A stretch of DNA of 64,000 bases from Candidatus Competibacter sp. (GTDB lineage: Bacteria; Pseudomonadota; Gammaproteobacteria; Competibacterales; Competibacteraceae), in assembly GCA_029624815.1 (NCBI GenBank), contig JARSSH010000050.1:1-64000 (forward strand), read 5' to 3'. Of this stretch, positions 21,999-30,626 are shown one piece after another. A program made the position numbers and the translations under genes. Within the stretch, counting starts at the first letter, position 1, and each line of letters starts with the position of its first letter. Under the pieces are notes generated by a model that worked only from the letters and a program-made list of their open reading frames with translations, searched no databases and had not been told where the DNA came from.

Positions 21999-23259
21999 CG
22001 GCCAGCAATCGCCGATACAACTCCACCGCCGCATCGACCTTGGCCTCCCAGCCATAACGCTCCCGCGCCCGCCGCAACCCTTCCTCGCCGCGCGCCCGCC
22101 ATGCCCCCGGCTGGGCCACGACATCGCGGAACACCTCGACCAAACCGCCGACCACCGCCTCCCGTCCGGTCGGCGGCAGGGTGCGCCCCACGGCGTCGTC
22201 CACAATCTCCGCCGGCCCGCCGAAGGCCACCGCCGTCACCGGCCGGGCGCAGGCCATCGCCTCCAATAAAACCGCGCCGCCTGACTCGCGCACCGACGGC
22301 AAGCAAAACAGATGCGCCGCCCGCATCTCGGCGGCCACGGCGGCGGCAGACAAATTCTCGGTGACAAACCGCACCCGGCCGGCCAGACCGCGCGCCGCCG
22401 CTTCCGCGCGCAAATCCGCTTCCAGCGGCCCGCCGCCGACCAGCACGGCGTCCACCGCCATCTCGCCCGCCACCCGTTGCATGGCTTCCAACAGCATGGT
22501 GATGCCCTTGAACGGCACCAGACGCCCGACGAACGCCAGCCGCAGCGGTCGGTCTGGCCCCGGTGGCTCCGGCCAGGGTCCAGGTGAAAAAACGTTCAGA
22601 TCGACGCCGTTTTCCAGCATCGGCACGCAGCGGGGACGATGACGCGGGACGATGCCGTCCATCGTTGCCTGGGTGGCGGTCAGAATCGCCGCCGCGTTTC
22701 GGCTGGAGCCCGCCAGCGCGTCCACCAACCCGCCCAGCTTGCGCACCGGATACAGCCAGGCCGCATCGGCGCGCATGATGTCCGGAAAGTGCGCCGGGTT
22801 GCCCAAACCGCCGTTCCACGGTCCCAGCACCACCGGCCGCCCCAGCTTGTGCAGGCGCGTCGCGGCCATCGGCGACACCGGCGTCACCGCATGAACGATA
22901 TCCCAATCCGCGCCCGCCGCCCGTCGCCGCCGTAATTCCTTGAGCGTCGCCCTGTCGTACATGTAAAAATCGGCCGAGGACACCAGGAACACCGCGTGCT
23001 GACTCTGGCGGAACAAGCGCGCCGCCAGACGGTACAGCGGCCCGGCGAACCATTCGGTATCGATGTAGATCACCTCCGAACCCGGCAGCGGCGCGCCGGC
23101 CGCCTCCAGGGCCGGACGGTTGCGGACGTGCGTGACCAGCGTCACCGGCAGTCGCCGGACCAACCGGGAATACCAGTGCCAACCGATCTGCGACACCGAC
23201 CCCATGCCCGGCCCGCACTGATACGCCGACAACAGCAGGCGTGGCGCTTTTTCGCTCAT
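21988..23259 (-). CDS. Family 4 glycosyltransferase
   Basis: This 423-residue GT-B enzyme begins PRLLLSAYQCGPGMGSVSQIG, a start seen in GT4 enzymes of EPS clusters. It has WNGGLGNPAHFP in the middle, FVGRLVPFKGITMLLEAMQ at the start of the donor domain, and PSVRESGGAVLLEAMACARP with the E-x7-E motif near residue 325. The frame stays open upstream of 23259, but those codons lack family similarity, so the ATG at 23259 is preferred. The divergent thioesterase gene starts 143 bp away, and that gap would hold both promoters. Confidence 0.9.
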   Translation of the reverse strand: MSEKAPRLLLSAYQCGPGMGSVSQIGWHWYSRLVRRLPVTLVTHVRNRPALEAAGAPLPGSEVIYIDTEWFAGPLYRLAARLFRQSQHAVFLVSSADFYMYDRATLKELRRRRAAGADWDIVHAVTPVSPMAATRLHKLGRPVVLGPWNGGLGNPAHFPDIMRADAAWLYPVRKLGGLVDALAGSSRNAAAILTATQATMDGIVPRHRPRCVPMLENGVDLNVFSPGPWPEPPGPDRPLRLAFVGRLVPFKGITMLLEAMQRVAGEMAVDAVLVGGGPLEADLRAEAAARGLAGRVRFVTENLSAAAVAAEMRAAHLFCLPSVRESGGAVLLEAMACARPVTAVAFGGPAEIVDDAVGRTLPPTGREAVVGGLVEVFRDVVAQPGAWRARGEEGLRRARERYGWEAKVDAAVELYRRLLADDE

Positions 23260-23402
23260 GAGCGGGCGTCCATCATCGCAACGCTCATGCGAAAAGCACG
23301 CCGTTTCCCTACACTTCCCGCCGGGCCGGCGACACCCGCGCGGGTTCCACCCGCCGGCCGGCGAATCGACTCTCTCTTCACCATCCTCACTGGAGCGCAC
23401 GC

Positions 23403-23807
23403 ATGAGCCACAGCATCGACATCAAGGTGCGAGGCTACCACCTCGACCTGTTCCGTCACGTCAACAACGCCCGTTATCTGGAATTTCTGGAGGAAGCCCG
23501 CTGGAGTCTGCTGGAAAACCGGGGCAACCTGGATCTGTTGGAGCAACACGGTTACGCCTTCGCCGTGGTCAACATCAACATCAACTACCGTCGCGCCGCC
23601 TTCATGGGGGAAATCCTGCAAATCGCCACCTCGGTGAAAACCATTGGCGCCCGCAGTTGCGTGATGCGCCAACTGGTCACCCTCAAGGGCGCCGATATTG
23701 TGGTTGCCGACGCCGATGTCACCTTCGTCATCGTCGATACCCGCACCGAGAAGGCCGCGCCGCTGGAGGGCGAACTGCGGGCGGCGATGGAACGGCTGGC
23801 GCATTAG
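23403..23807 (+). CDS. Hotdog-fold acyl-CoA thioesterase (FadM/YbgC-like)
   Basis: The 134-residue protein has the 4-hydroxybenzoyl-CoA thioesterase-type signature GYHLDLFRHVNNARYLEFLE (residues 11-30), whose Asp is catalytic in the family. NININYRRAAFMGE follows and then a C-terminal beta sheet. It should hydrolyse an acyl-CoA or acyl carrier thioester. It is the only plus-strand gene in this part of the EPS cluster, and its 3' end overlaps galE by 4 bp. With the phosphopantetheinyl transferase nearby it hints at acyl-carrier chemistry, which is inference. Confidence 0.88.
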   Translation: MSHSIDIKVRGYHLDLFRHVNNARYLEFLEEARWSLLENRGNLDLLEQHGYAFAVVNININYRRAAFMGEILQIATSVKTIGARSCVMRQLVTLKGADIVVADADVTFVIVDTRTEKAAPLEGELRAAMERLAH

Positions 23808-24817
23808 CCACCCTCCTCATCCCGACCCTCTCCCATAGGGAAAGGGCGTGCTTGTCGCGTCTCCCAGCGCCAGGCGTGGGCGACGATGTCGTTCAGATCC
23901 GCGTACCGCGGCTCCCATCCCAGTTCGGCCCGCGCCCGCCCGGAATCGGCCACCAGCCGCGCCGGATCGCCCGGCCGGCGCTCGCCGTACACTACCGGGA
24001 TCTCGCGCCCGGTGACGACGCGGGCGGTTTCGATCACTTCCCGCACCGAAAAGCCGTTGCCGTTGCCGAGATTGAAGGCGGCGCTGGCGGCTCCGTCCCA
24101 CAAGCGTTGCAACGCCAGGAGATGCGCCTCGCACAGATCGGTGACATGGATGTAGTCGCGGATACAGGTGCCGTCCGGCGTGTCGTAATCGATTCCAAAT
24201 ACGGTGATGTTCGGCCGACGGCCGGCGGCCGCTTGCAGCACCAGTGGAATCAGATGGGTTTCCGGCTCGTGGCGCTCACCCAGTTCGCCATCGGGGTCGG
24301 CGCCGGCCGCGTTGAAGTAGCGCAGGCAGACCGCTTTTAAGCCATAGGCCGTGTCATAATCCTGCAACATCTGCTCGACCATCCATTTGCCCCGTCCGTA
24401 GGGGTTGATGGGGTGCTTGGGATGATCCTCGTCGATGGGCGTCCGCAGCGGTTCGCCGAAAATCGCCGCCGTGGAAGAGAAAATGAAATGCTTGACCCGG
24501 TGCGAGACCATCGCATCCAGCAGGTACTGGGTCTTGAACACGTTGTTGAGGTAGTACTTGGCTGGCTCGCGCACCGACTCGCCGACCTGAATATGGGAGG
24601 CGAAATGCAGCACGCCGTCGAAGCGCGAGGTCCGGATCAACTCGTCCAGCATATCCCGCTCGCCCAAATCGCCCAGCACGAAGCGCCCGCCCTTGACCGC
24701 GTCGCGATGGCCGGCGGACAGGTTGTCCAATACCGTCACCTCGAACCCGCGCTGGCACAGCAGCTTGACCATATGAGAGCCGATATAACCCGCTCCGCCA
24801 ACCACGAGCACGCGCAT
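23804..24817 (-). CDS. galE: UDP-glucose 4-epimerase
   Basis: This 337-residue extended SDR interconverts UDP-glucose and UDP-galactose (or the GlcNAc pair) for the cluster. It has the NAD loop VVGGAGYIGSHMVKLL (GxxGxxG), DNLSAGHRDAV, the catalytic SSTAAIFGEP (Ser/Thr) and NPYGRGKWMVEQ (YxxxK), then LRYFNAAGADPDGELGE. The last dozen residues (FPMGEGRDEEGG) are encoded by a copy of the palindromic repeat, so the repeat has replaced or extended the natural C-terminus. It converges on the thioesterase gene. Confidence 0.95.
   Translation of the reverse strand: MRVLVVGGAGYIGSHMVKLLCQRGFEVTVLDNLSAGHRDAVKGGRFVLGDLGERDMLDELIRTSRFDGVLHFASHIQVGESVREPAKYYLNNVFKTQYLLDAMVSHRVKHFIFSSTAAIFGEPLRTPIDEDHPKHPINPYGRGKWMVEQMLQDYDTAYGLKAVCLRYFNAAGADPDGELGERHEPETHLIPLVLQAAAGRRPNITVFGIDYDTPDGTCIRDYIHVTDLCEAHLLALQRLWDGAASAAFNLGNGNGFSVREVIETARVVTGREIPVVYGERRPGDPARLVADSGRARAELGWEPRYADLNDIVAHAWRWETRQARPFPMGEGRDEEGG
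23810..23848 (+). repeat. Dispersed palindromic repeat, copy 3 (3' end of galE)
   Basis: ccgaccctctcccataggga and the adjoining aaagggcg arm form the hairpin. It encodes the last residues of GalE and covers the junction with the convergent thioesterase gene, so it could also act as a bidirectional transcript end. Confidence 0.7.
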
Positions 24818-24915
24818 GGGGCTTTTCCTCCTCGCTTTTCGGTGCTTCCACGTTACAATTAAAACTACCCTTCCAATCATAGCGTGAATACCGGTTCGCC
24901 GCACCCGGACCCCCG

Positions 24916-26511
24916 ATGACCGCCAGCGACGCCCAGCAGCAGTTCAAGAATCGCCTGTCCCAGAACGCCGTGGCTCAACTGGCCGCCAAGCTGCTCTACA
25001 TGCTCAGCCGGGTCGGGCTGCCGCCGTTCATCCTGAGTTATGTCAGCCTGGAGGAATACGGCATCTGGGCAACCTGCTTCATCGTCATCGGCTATCTGGG
25101 CATGAGCACCTTCGGCATCGCCAACGTTTACATCCGCTACACCGCCGAATACCACGCCCGCCACGATACCGAGGCGATCAACCGCCTGCTCAGCACCGGC
25201 CTGGCCGTGACGATTCCGGTTTGCGCGATGCTGCTGGCGCTGCTGGGACTGGGGATGCCGGCGCTACTGGATTTGTTCAAGGTCGCTCCGCACCTGCGCG
25301 AAACCGCCGCCGTGCTGATCTTCGCCACCGCCGCGGCGATGATGCTCGACCTGAGCTTCGGCGCATTCAGCCATGTGCTGAACGGGTTGCAACGGATGGT
25401 GCGACAGACCGGCATCTGGGTGGCGAGTTTTTTGCTGGAAACCGTGCTGATCGTCGGCCTGCTGCTGGCCGGACTGGGGGTGTACGCGCTGCTGTGGGCT
25501 TTCGTCATCCGCTACCTGCTGGCGACCTGGCTCAGCGCCCGCGCCTGCTTCCAGGTTCTGCCCGGCCTGAGTCTCGGGCCGCGTCATTTCGACCGTGGCC
25601 TGTTGGCGCTGTTCTACCATTTCGGCGGCGTGGTGCAGATTTCCGGCCTGCTGAGCATGATCCTGTATTCCATCGAGAAGGTGATCGCCGGCGCGTTTAT
25701 CGGGGTGCGCGCCACCGGCCTGTTCGATCTGGGCGAAAAGCTGCCGGTCATGTCCAGCCAGATCACTTCGGCCTTGAACACGGTGTTTCTGCCGGCGGCG
25801 ACCCACCTGCACAGCCTCGGACAGATGGAGGAACTGGCCAAACTGTACCTGAAGGGCTCACGCTACATCAGCCTGCTGACCGGCCTGATCATGGGCTTCC
25901 TGGCCGGTTTCGCCGCGCCGCTGATGACCGCCTGGCTCGGTCCGGCCGAGGAGTTTCGGATAACCGCCTTCATCATGGCCTGGTTCACCCTGCCGTTTCA
26001 GACCCACGTCACCACTGGCCCCTGCACCGCGCTGCATTACGGCGCCAATCGACCCGCCCGCACCTTGTTCTACCCGCTGAGCCAGGCAGCGCTAGTCGCG
26101 CTGCTGGTGGGCGGCGCGTTTCTGGCGCTGGGAGTCACCATTCCCGCCATCACCTACGGAGTCGCCGCCGCCATGACCTTGAGCGGCTGGGCCTACATGG
26201 CCTATTCCAACCGCTTTCTCCAGGTTGCGCTGGGAACCTATGTCTGGCGGGTGATCGTCCCCGGCCTGATTCCCTACGGCTTCGGGCTGGCGCTGGCCGG
26301 ATTGAGCGCGCCCTGGTTCGCCGCCGCCGGTTCCGACCGCTGGTCCCTGCTGGGCCGGCTGACGGTCTGCGGCCTGCTGTACACCGTGGTAACGACCGCC
26401 TTTCTGTACCGGGCGATGTGCGACTGGGGCGAACGGGAATACCTGCGCCGCCAATTGGGGCATACCTTGAGTGGGTTCATCGCCAAAGCGACCGGGAGAA
26501 AAGTGGCATGA
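24916..26511 (+). CDS. Wzx-like polysaccharide flippase (MATE/MOP superfamily)
   Basis: The 531-residue membrane protein has 12-14 predicted helices and the general look of the MOP superfamily. The N-terminal RLSQNAVAQLAAKLLYMLSR leads into repeated helix pairs; LGLPPFI-like and GANRPARTLFYPLSQ regions are typical. It should flip the undecaprenyl-linked repeat unit to the periplasm. It diverges from galE, with 98 bp between the starts, and is coupled (ATGA) to the downstream hexapeptide acyltransferase. No short catalytic motif defines the family, so the call rests on topology and context. Confidence 0.85.
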   Translation: MTASDAQQQFKNRLSQNAVAQLAAKLLYMLSRVGLPPFILSYVSLEEYGIWATCFIVIGYLGMSTFGIANVYIRYTAEYHARHDTEAINRLLSTGLAVTIPVCAMLLALLGLGMPALLDLFKVAPHLRETAAVLIFATAAAMMLDLSFGAFSHVLNGLQRMVRQTGIWVASFLLETVLIVGLLLAGLGVYALLWAFVIRYLLATWLSARACFQVLPGLSLGPRHFDRGLLALFYHFGGVVQISGLLSMILYSIEKVIAGAFIGVRATGLFDLGEKLPVMSSQITSALNTVFLPAATHLHSLGQMEELAKLYLKGSRYISLLTGLIMGFLAGFAAPLMTAWLGPAEEFRITAFIMAWFTLPFQTHVTTGPCTALHYGANRPARTLFYPLSQAALVALLVGGAFLALGVTIPAITYGVAAAMTLSGWAYMAYSNRFLQVALGTYVWRVIVPGLIPYGFGLALAGLSAPWFAAAGSDRWSLLGRLTVCGLLYTVVTTAFLYRAMCDWGEREYLRRQLGHTLSGFIAKATGRKVA

Positions 26512-27137
26512 AAGCGTTATTGCGGCGCATCCTGCGCTATCTGGCGTTCGAGCACGGTCGGGCGGTCGGCTGGTACAAACGGTTCTGCAATCCTGGCGGC
26601 GACGAATGGGCGGCCTGGCTCAAGCGTCGGGGCGTGCTGTACGCCATCGGCGAACACTGTTCGATTCAGACCAACGTCACCATTGCCGATCCGACCTACA
26701 CCCGACTGGGCAACAACGTCCGCCTGACCGGCTGCACCCTATTCGGCCACGACGGCTCGGTGAACATGCTCAACCGCGCCTATGGGCTGAAACTGGACCG
26801 GGTGGGCAAGATCGATATCCGCGACAACGTCTTCATCGGCCACGGCGCGATTATTTTGCCGGGCGTCACCATCGGCCCCAACGCCATCGTCGCCGCCGGT
26901 TCGGTGATCAACCGCGACGTGCCGCCGGGCAGCATCGTCGCCGGCACGCCGGCCCGGGTGGTGGGAGACATCGACCGGCTGGTGGCCCGGCTTCGGCAAG
27001 ACACCGCGCGGCTGCCGTGGGCCGACATCCTGGCCCGCCGCGACGGCGCGTTCGACCTGGCGCTGCAAAACGAACTGGATCGGGTTCGCATCCCGTATTT
27101 CTTTGGCGGCGACATCGGCTCGCCGCCGGCCGCCTAA
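26508..27137 (+). CDS. Hexapeptide-repeat acyltransferase (LbH, maltose/galactoside acetyltransferase-like)
   Basis: The 209-residue protein contains a left-handed beta-helix: IGEHCSIQTNVTIAD, LGNNVRLTGCTLFGHDGS, then IDIRDNVFIGHGAIILPGVT and the typical end VIVAAGSVINRDVPPGSIV-like block followed by AGTPARVVG. It probably O-acetylates a sugar in the polysaccharide. The insertion around LNRAYGLKLDRVGK and the C-terminal helical tail are longer than in minimal acetyltransferases. It starts within the flippase stop and its 3' end overlaps the convergent coiled-coil gene by 4 bp. Confidence 0.87.
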   Translation: MKALLRRILRYLAFEHGRAVGWYKRFCNPGGDEWAAWLKRRGVLYAIGEHCSIQTNVTIADPTYTRLGNNVRLTGCTLFGHDGSVNMLNRAYGLKLDRVGKIDIRDNVFIGHGAIILPGVTIGPNAIVAAGSVINRDVPPGSIVAGTPARVVGDIDRLVARLRQDTARLPWADILARRDGAFDLALQNELDRVRIPYFFGGDIGSPPAA

Positions 27138-28123
27138 GCGCTCCGCTCGCGCTGCATGCGCAGCAAACGATCCATCAATTGTTCGATCTCGGCTTCCAGC
27201 GCGCTTTGCTCCAGTTCCGTCTGACGGTTGCGCGCCGCCAACTTTTCTTCCATCTGCTGGCGCTCCCGCTGGGCCTGCTCCAACTGCTGGCGCAATTCGC
27301 GCATCTGCTGGTCGGCCACATCGCTCAGGCGGGATGACTGGATCTCGACACCCGCCGCCATCGCCTGTTCCCGCAAGACCCGGCGTTCGGCCTGCAACCG
27401 CTCCAGTTGCTCTTGCATCGCTTGCCGCTCTTCCTCCCAGGCCAGCCGCTGCCGGTTCAATTCCTCCGCCGTCGCCGTCTTGATCCGTTCCGCCAAACGC
27501 GAGCTGTCCGGCGGCAGGCCGAGACTGGCACGGGCGCTCTCGTCTTCCAAGGTATTGACCTGAATCTGCAAGGCCAGCCGCTCGCGCTCCCACGACTCCT
27601 GCTGTTGCTCCAGGCGCTCGCTCAGCGCCGCCTTGTCCTGCCGCAGCACTCGCAACTGCTCCTCGAACTGGCTGTTGTGCAGCAACAGGCTCTGCCGCTC
27701 CCGATCCCATTGTTCGCTGTCCCGCGCGAAACGATCCTGCAGCGCCGCATGCTCCCGCTCAAGGCGCTCGATGGCGCCGCGCAGCTTGGCGGTCTCGCGC
27801 AGATGAGTTTGCTGCTGCTGGTCACGGCCGGTTTGCAAATCGACGCATTGCCGCTTCAGTGCGGCATAACGTTCACGCTCCTGCGCCAGGTCGCCTTCGA
27901 GCCGGCTTTGCTGCTTCTGATGCTGCTGGCGAGCCTGGTAGACGGCCGTCCGCTCGTTCTGCAAGGCGTCTTGCAGCTCGCTGTGCTTCGCTTGGCCTTC
28001 GGCGAGCTCCGCCTGAGTCTGGGCCAGATTCCGCCGCAGGATTCGGTAGGGCAACAGGTAGATCGCCATGCCGCCGAAGCCAACAATCGCTCCAATGACC
28101 AGATAAATCATGATGTCGGCCAT
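27134..28123 (-). CDS. Membrane-anchored coiled-coil protein, function unknown
   Basis: The 329-residue protein has one N-terminal helix (ADIMIYLVIGAIVGFGGMAI), then almost 280 residues of Gln/Glu/Arg-rich heptads, broken once near residue 195 by ARASLGLPPDSSRL. It ends with EAEIEQLMDRLLRMQRERSA. I do not recognise a family. Topology suggests a cytoplasmic rod tethered to the inner membrane. The ATG at 28123 puts the membrane helix at the N-terminus; a GTG at 28138 adds five residues. It follows, on the same strand, the membrane-anchored response regulator, so the two may work together, for example as scaffold and switch for the EPS machine. Confidence 0.75.
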   Translation of the reverse strand: MADIMIYLVIGAIVGFGGMAIYLLPYRILRRNLAQTQAELAEGQAKHSELQDALQNERTAVYQARQQHQKQQSRLEGDLAQERERYAALKRQCVDLQTGRDQQQQTHLRETAKLRGAIERLEREHAALQDRFARDSEQWDRERQSLLLHNSQFEEQLRVLRQDKAALSERLEQQQESWERERLALQIQVNTLEDESARASLGLPPDSSRLAERIKTATAEELNRQRLAWEEERQAMQEQLERLQAERRVLREQAMAAGVEIQSSRLSDVADQQMRELRQQLEQAQRERQQMEEKLAARNRQTELEQSALEAEIEQLMDRLLRMQRERSA

Positions 28124-28194
28124 AATCGATTCACTCACTAAATGGTGAGTCTAGTCGCGACCTTGGCCAGATTCGGCGCGAGGCGCCCACTTTT

Positions 28195-29313
28195 TCAACG
28201 CAGCACATACACCAGCACCGCTGCTCCAATACCGGCCGCCGCCGCACACCCCGCCGCCAGACGAACGCTCCGCCGAAGGTCGCGCTGGGCGTCCGCCCAC
28301 AACAGACGCGCCGTTTGTTCGGCCGCGGCCGCCGCGTTGGCCACCGTCGCCGCGTCAGCCTGGCCAACGGTTGACTCGGCGGCCGACTTGGCGGCCGCGG
28401 CGGCCTGCGACGCCACCTCCCGCGCCACCTTGACCGCGGCTTCGCGGGCATCGTCGCCGGCTTTTTGCGTGGCATCGACAAAGCGCAGGCTCAGTTGCCG
28501 GACCAACCGGCCGGACAGTTCGTGCATCTGATCCTGGCATATCTGGCCCGCCACCTCCCTTACCAGTTTCTCAAGATCGGTTCGCGCTTCGCGCCGGTGG
28601 GTCTCCAGCCGCTGCTCCATCAGCGGCAAGATCCACGCTCGCAACGTCGCTTCGCTGGGCTGGGTTTCGTGCGGTTCCGGCGGTTGCCATGCCGCCAGTC
28701 GTTCCGCGCAAACGCGGGTGGCGATCTGGCCGCACGTTTCCTGTTGGCTGGTTTCCAGATCCCGCCGCAGCTTGGCGACCACATCGTTGATCAGCGGCAA
28801 CACCTGCGTCTCGATCGCCTCGTAGAAAACCTGTTCGGCTTTCTCGAGGGCGATCGCGCCAACCCCATCAACCGTCATGCCCGCGGCGGTCGGCGGCGCA
28901 ACGGGCTCCGGCGAACCGGGCGAGGCGATGTTGGCGGCATCGAACAGCGCGCTCAACTCTTCGAGGATCGCGCCGAGGGTCTCGGGCATCGCCGGCTTGC
29001 TCAGCACACCGATGGCGCCGGCCGCCCGGGCTTCGTCTTGATAGGAGGGTTCGTCCTTCGAGGTATACATTGCCACCGGAATCGAGGCGGTGGCGGGACT
29101 GCTCTTGATCTGCCGTACAGCCATCAGGCCATCCATGCCGGGCATGGTATAGTCCATGAAGATCGCATCCGGCCGTTGGGCACGCAGATAGCTCAACGCC
29201 TCCTCAGCCGATTCCACGGTATCCACGGTCATGCCAAAGCCCTGCAACATCTTGCGCAACATCAGCCGCGCCGACTTGGAGTCATCTACAACAAGGACAT
29301 GTCGGACTGGCAT
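28195..29313 (-). CDS. Response regulator with long helical region and C-terminal membrane anchor
   Basis: Residues 1-125 are a complete CheY-type receiver: VLVVDDSKSARLMLRKML (acidic pair), FMDYTMPGMDGL with the phospho-acceptor Asp, the MYTSKDE switch region and a SKP lysine. Then comes a helical, Ala/Gln-rich stretch (about 160-345). A single hydrophobic segment at the very C-terminus (AAGCAAAAGIGAAVLVYVL) looks like a tail anchor. A receiver tethered by its C-terminus is unusual. No kinase is adjacent; the nearest are the kinases at 44.8-48.7 kb. The output is unknown and probably mechanical or scaffold-like. Confidence 0.82.
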   Translation of the reverse strand: MPVRHVLVVDDSKSARLMLRKMLQGFGMTVDTVESAEEALSYLRAQRPDAIFMDYTMPGMDGLMAVRQIKSSPATASIPVAMYTSKDEPSYQDEARAAGAIGVLSKPAMPETLGAILEELSALFDAANIASPGSPEPVAPPTAAGMTVDGVGAIALEKAEQVFYEAIETQVLPLINDVVAKLRRDLETSQQETCGQIATRVCAERLAAWQPPEPHETQPSEATLRAWILPLMEQRLETHRREARTDLEKLVREVAGQICQDQMHELSGRLVRQLSLRFVDATQKAGDDAREAAVKVAREVASQAAAAAKSAAESTVGQADAATVANAAAAAEQTARLLWADAQRDLRRSVRLAAGCAAAAGIGAAVLVYVLR

Positions 29314-29389
29314 AGACCCTCCTGGTTTTTTCTGTACAGACTAACAGGATTTCCCGAAGTTAAAAACGATCCCGACGAACCGGCGACGC

Positions 29390-30478
29390 TTACGCGGGGC
29401 GCGGGCGCAGCGTCTTGCGATGGTAATAATCCATGACGATCGCGCAGTATACTGCGAACGCAACAAAGGGTAGCACAATCCGCGCCATACCCTCGACCAC
29501 CACCAGACGGTCGAGCCAATTCAGCGCCGGCAGTACGAAAGTGTGCGCGGTGTAAATAGGCAATGACGCCTGACCGAACAAGGCCAGCGGATAAGTCAGT
29601 TTTTTCTCGCGCGCGCCCATCTGGAGTCCCAGCACGACGAAACCGGAAAGCAATAAAAATGCCGGGCCGGCGAAAAACAGCCAATACCAAACGCGCGGCG
29701 GTGTTTTGACCGTGCCGGAGACGATGGCATGCAGGCTGAGTTCGCCGCTTGCCAAGCCCAACGCGAAACCGGCCGCGGCCAGCGCCAGCGCGACCGGCGC
29801 CAATCGTCGCAAAAAAGTCCATTCCTGACCCAAGCGGACCGCTTGGCGCAACTGGATGCCGACCGGAATCGCCATGATGGCGCTGCCGGACAGTTGCAAA
29901 TAGCCATACGGCCCGGACAGCAAATTCAGCCGCAGGTATTCCCGCACGCCCAACGCCGGGTCCAGCGGCCAGAACGACAACCACAGCAGCGCCAGCGCCC
30001 AGTGCGCGATGCCCAGCAGCAAGGCGTTGCGCAGCGGGGTCCGCCCCAGCGCACGCAGCCAGAGCGGCACCGACACCAGCGCCAGCGCGTAGTAGTTTAG
30101 AATGCTGTAGGTTTTGAACAGCCAATGGCTGAAATCGTAATCGCCAGCCAGCCATAAATTGATGTAGTCCGGCACGCAAATCAGCAGCGCGCACAGCGCC
30201 AGCAGACGGGAGCGGGCATGCACCGCCTCCAGTACCCGGACGCGATCCGGACCCTGGAAGCGATCGTGGTACACGAAACCAACCGTGACGCCGAACACCA
30301 GAATGAAGGTGGTGGTGGCGAACCGGCCCAGAAACAATACCGGCTCCGCCAAGGGTTCGAGCGCCGGCAGCCGTTGAAACACGCCGGGGCCGAAATGCAT
30401 GATCATCATCGAAATAATGGCGAGGGCGCGGGTTTCGTCGATCGCGGTAAAGCGGGGTGTCCATAGGGGTTTGGACAT
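29390..30478 (-). CDS. Multi-pass membrane acyltransferase (DUF1624/HGSNAT-like)
   Basis: The 362-residue protein has about ten helices and starts PRFTAIDETRALAIISMMIMH. The R-A-x-A-I-x-x-M-x-x-H pattern in helix 1 is shared by acyltransferase-3 and heparan-glucosaminide N-acetyltransferase-like proteins. The C-terminal LPIYTAHTFVLPALNW block fits too. These proteins carry acyl groups across the membrane to sugars. It sits beside an OpgC-like gene on the other strand, with 148 bp between the starts. The acyl donor and acceptor are unknown. Confidence 0.75.
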   Translation of the reverse strand: MSKPLWTPRFTAIDETRALAIISMMIMHFGPGVFQRLPALEPLAEPVLFLGRFATTTFILVFGVTVGFVYHDRFQGPDRVRVLEAVHARSRLLALCALLICVPDYINLWLAGDYDFSHWLFKTYSILNYYALALVSVPLWLRALGRTPLRNALLLGIAHWALALLWLSFWPLDPALGVREYLRLNLLSGPYGYLQLSGSAIMAIPVGIQLRQAVRLGQEWTFLRRLAPVALALAAAGFALGLASGELSLHAIVSGTVKTPPRVWYWLFFAGPAFLLLSGFVVLGLQMGAREKKLTYPLALFGQASLPIYTAHTFVLPALNWLDRLVVVEGMARIVLPFVAFAVYCAIVMDYYHRKTLRPRPA

Positions 30479-30626
30479 GATGCGGCTCCTGCAATCAGGA
30501 ATTCGTTGCGCCGAAAGGTTGTCCGATGATTGTAATCTCTTCTAGCGCGCGAAGGTAACGGGCAAGCCTAGGCCGGCGAGCGATTTCGAAACCGACAACT
30601 TTGGGTGTTTTCACAAAAAGGCGGAC

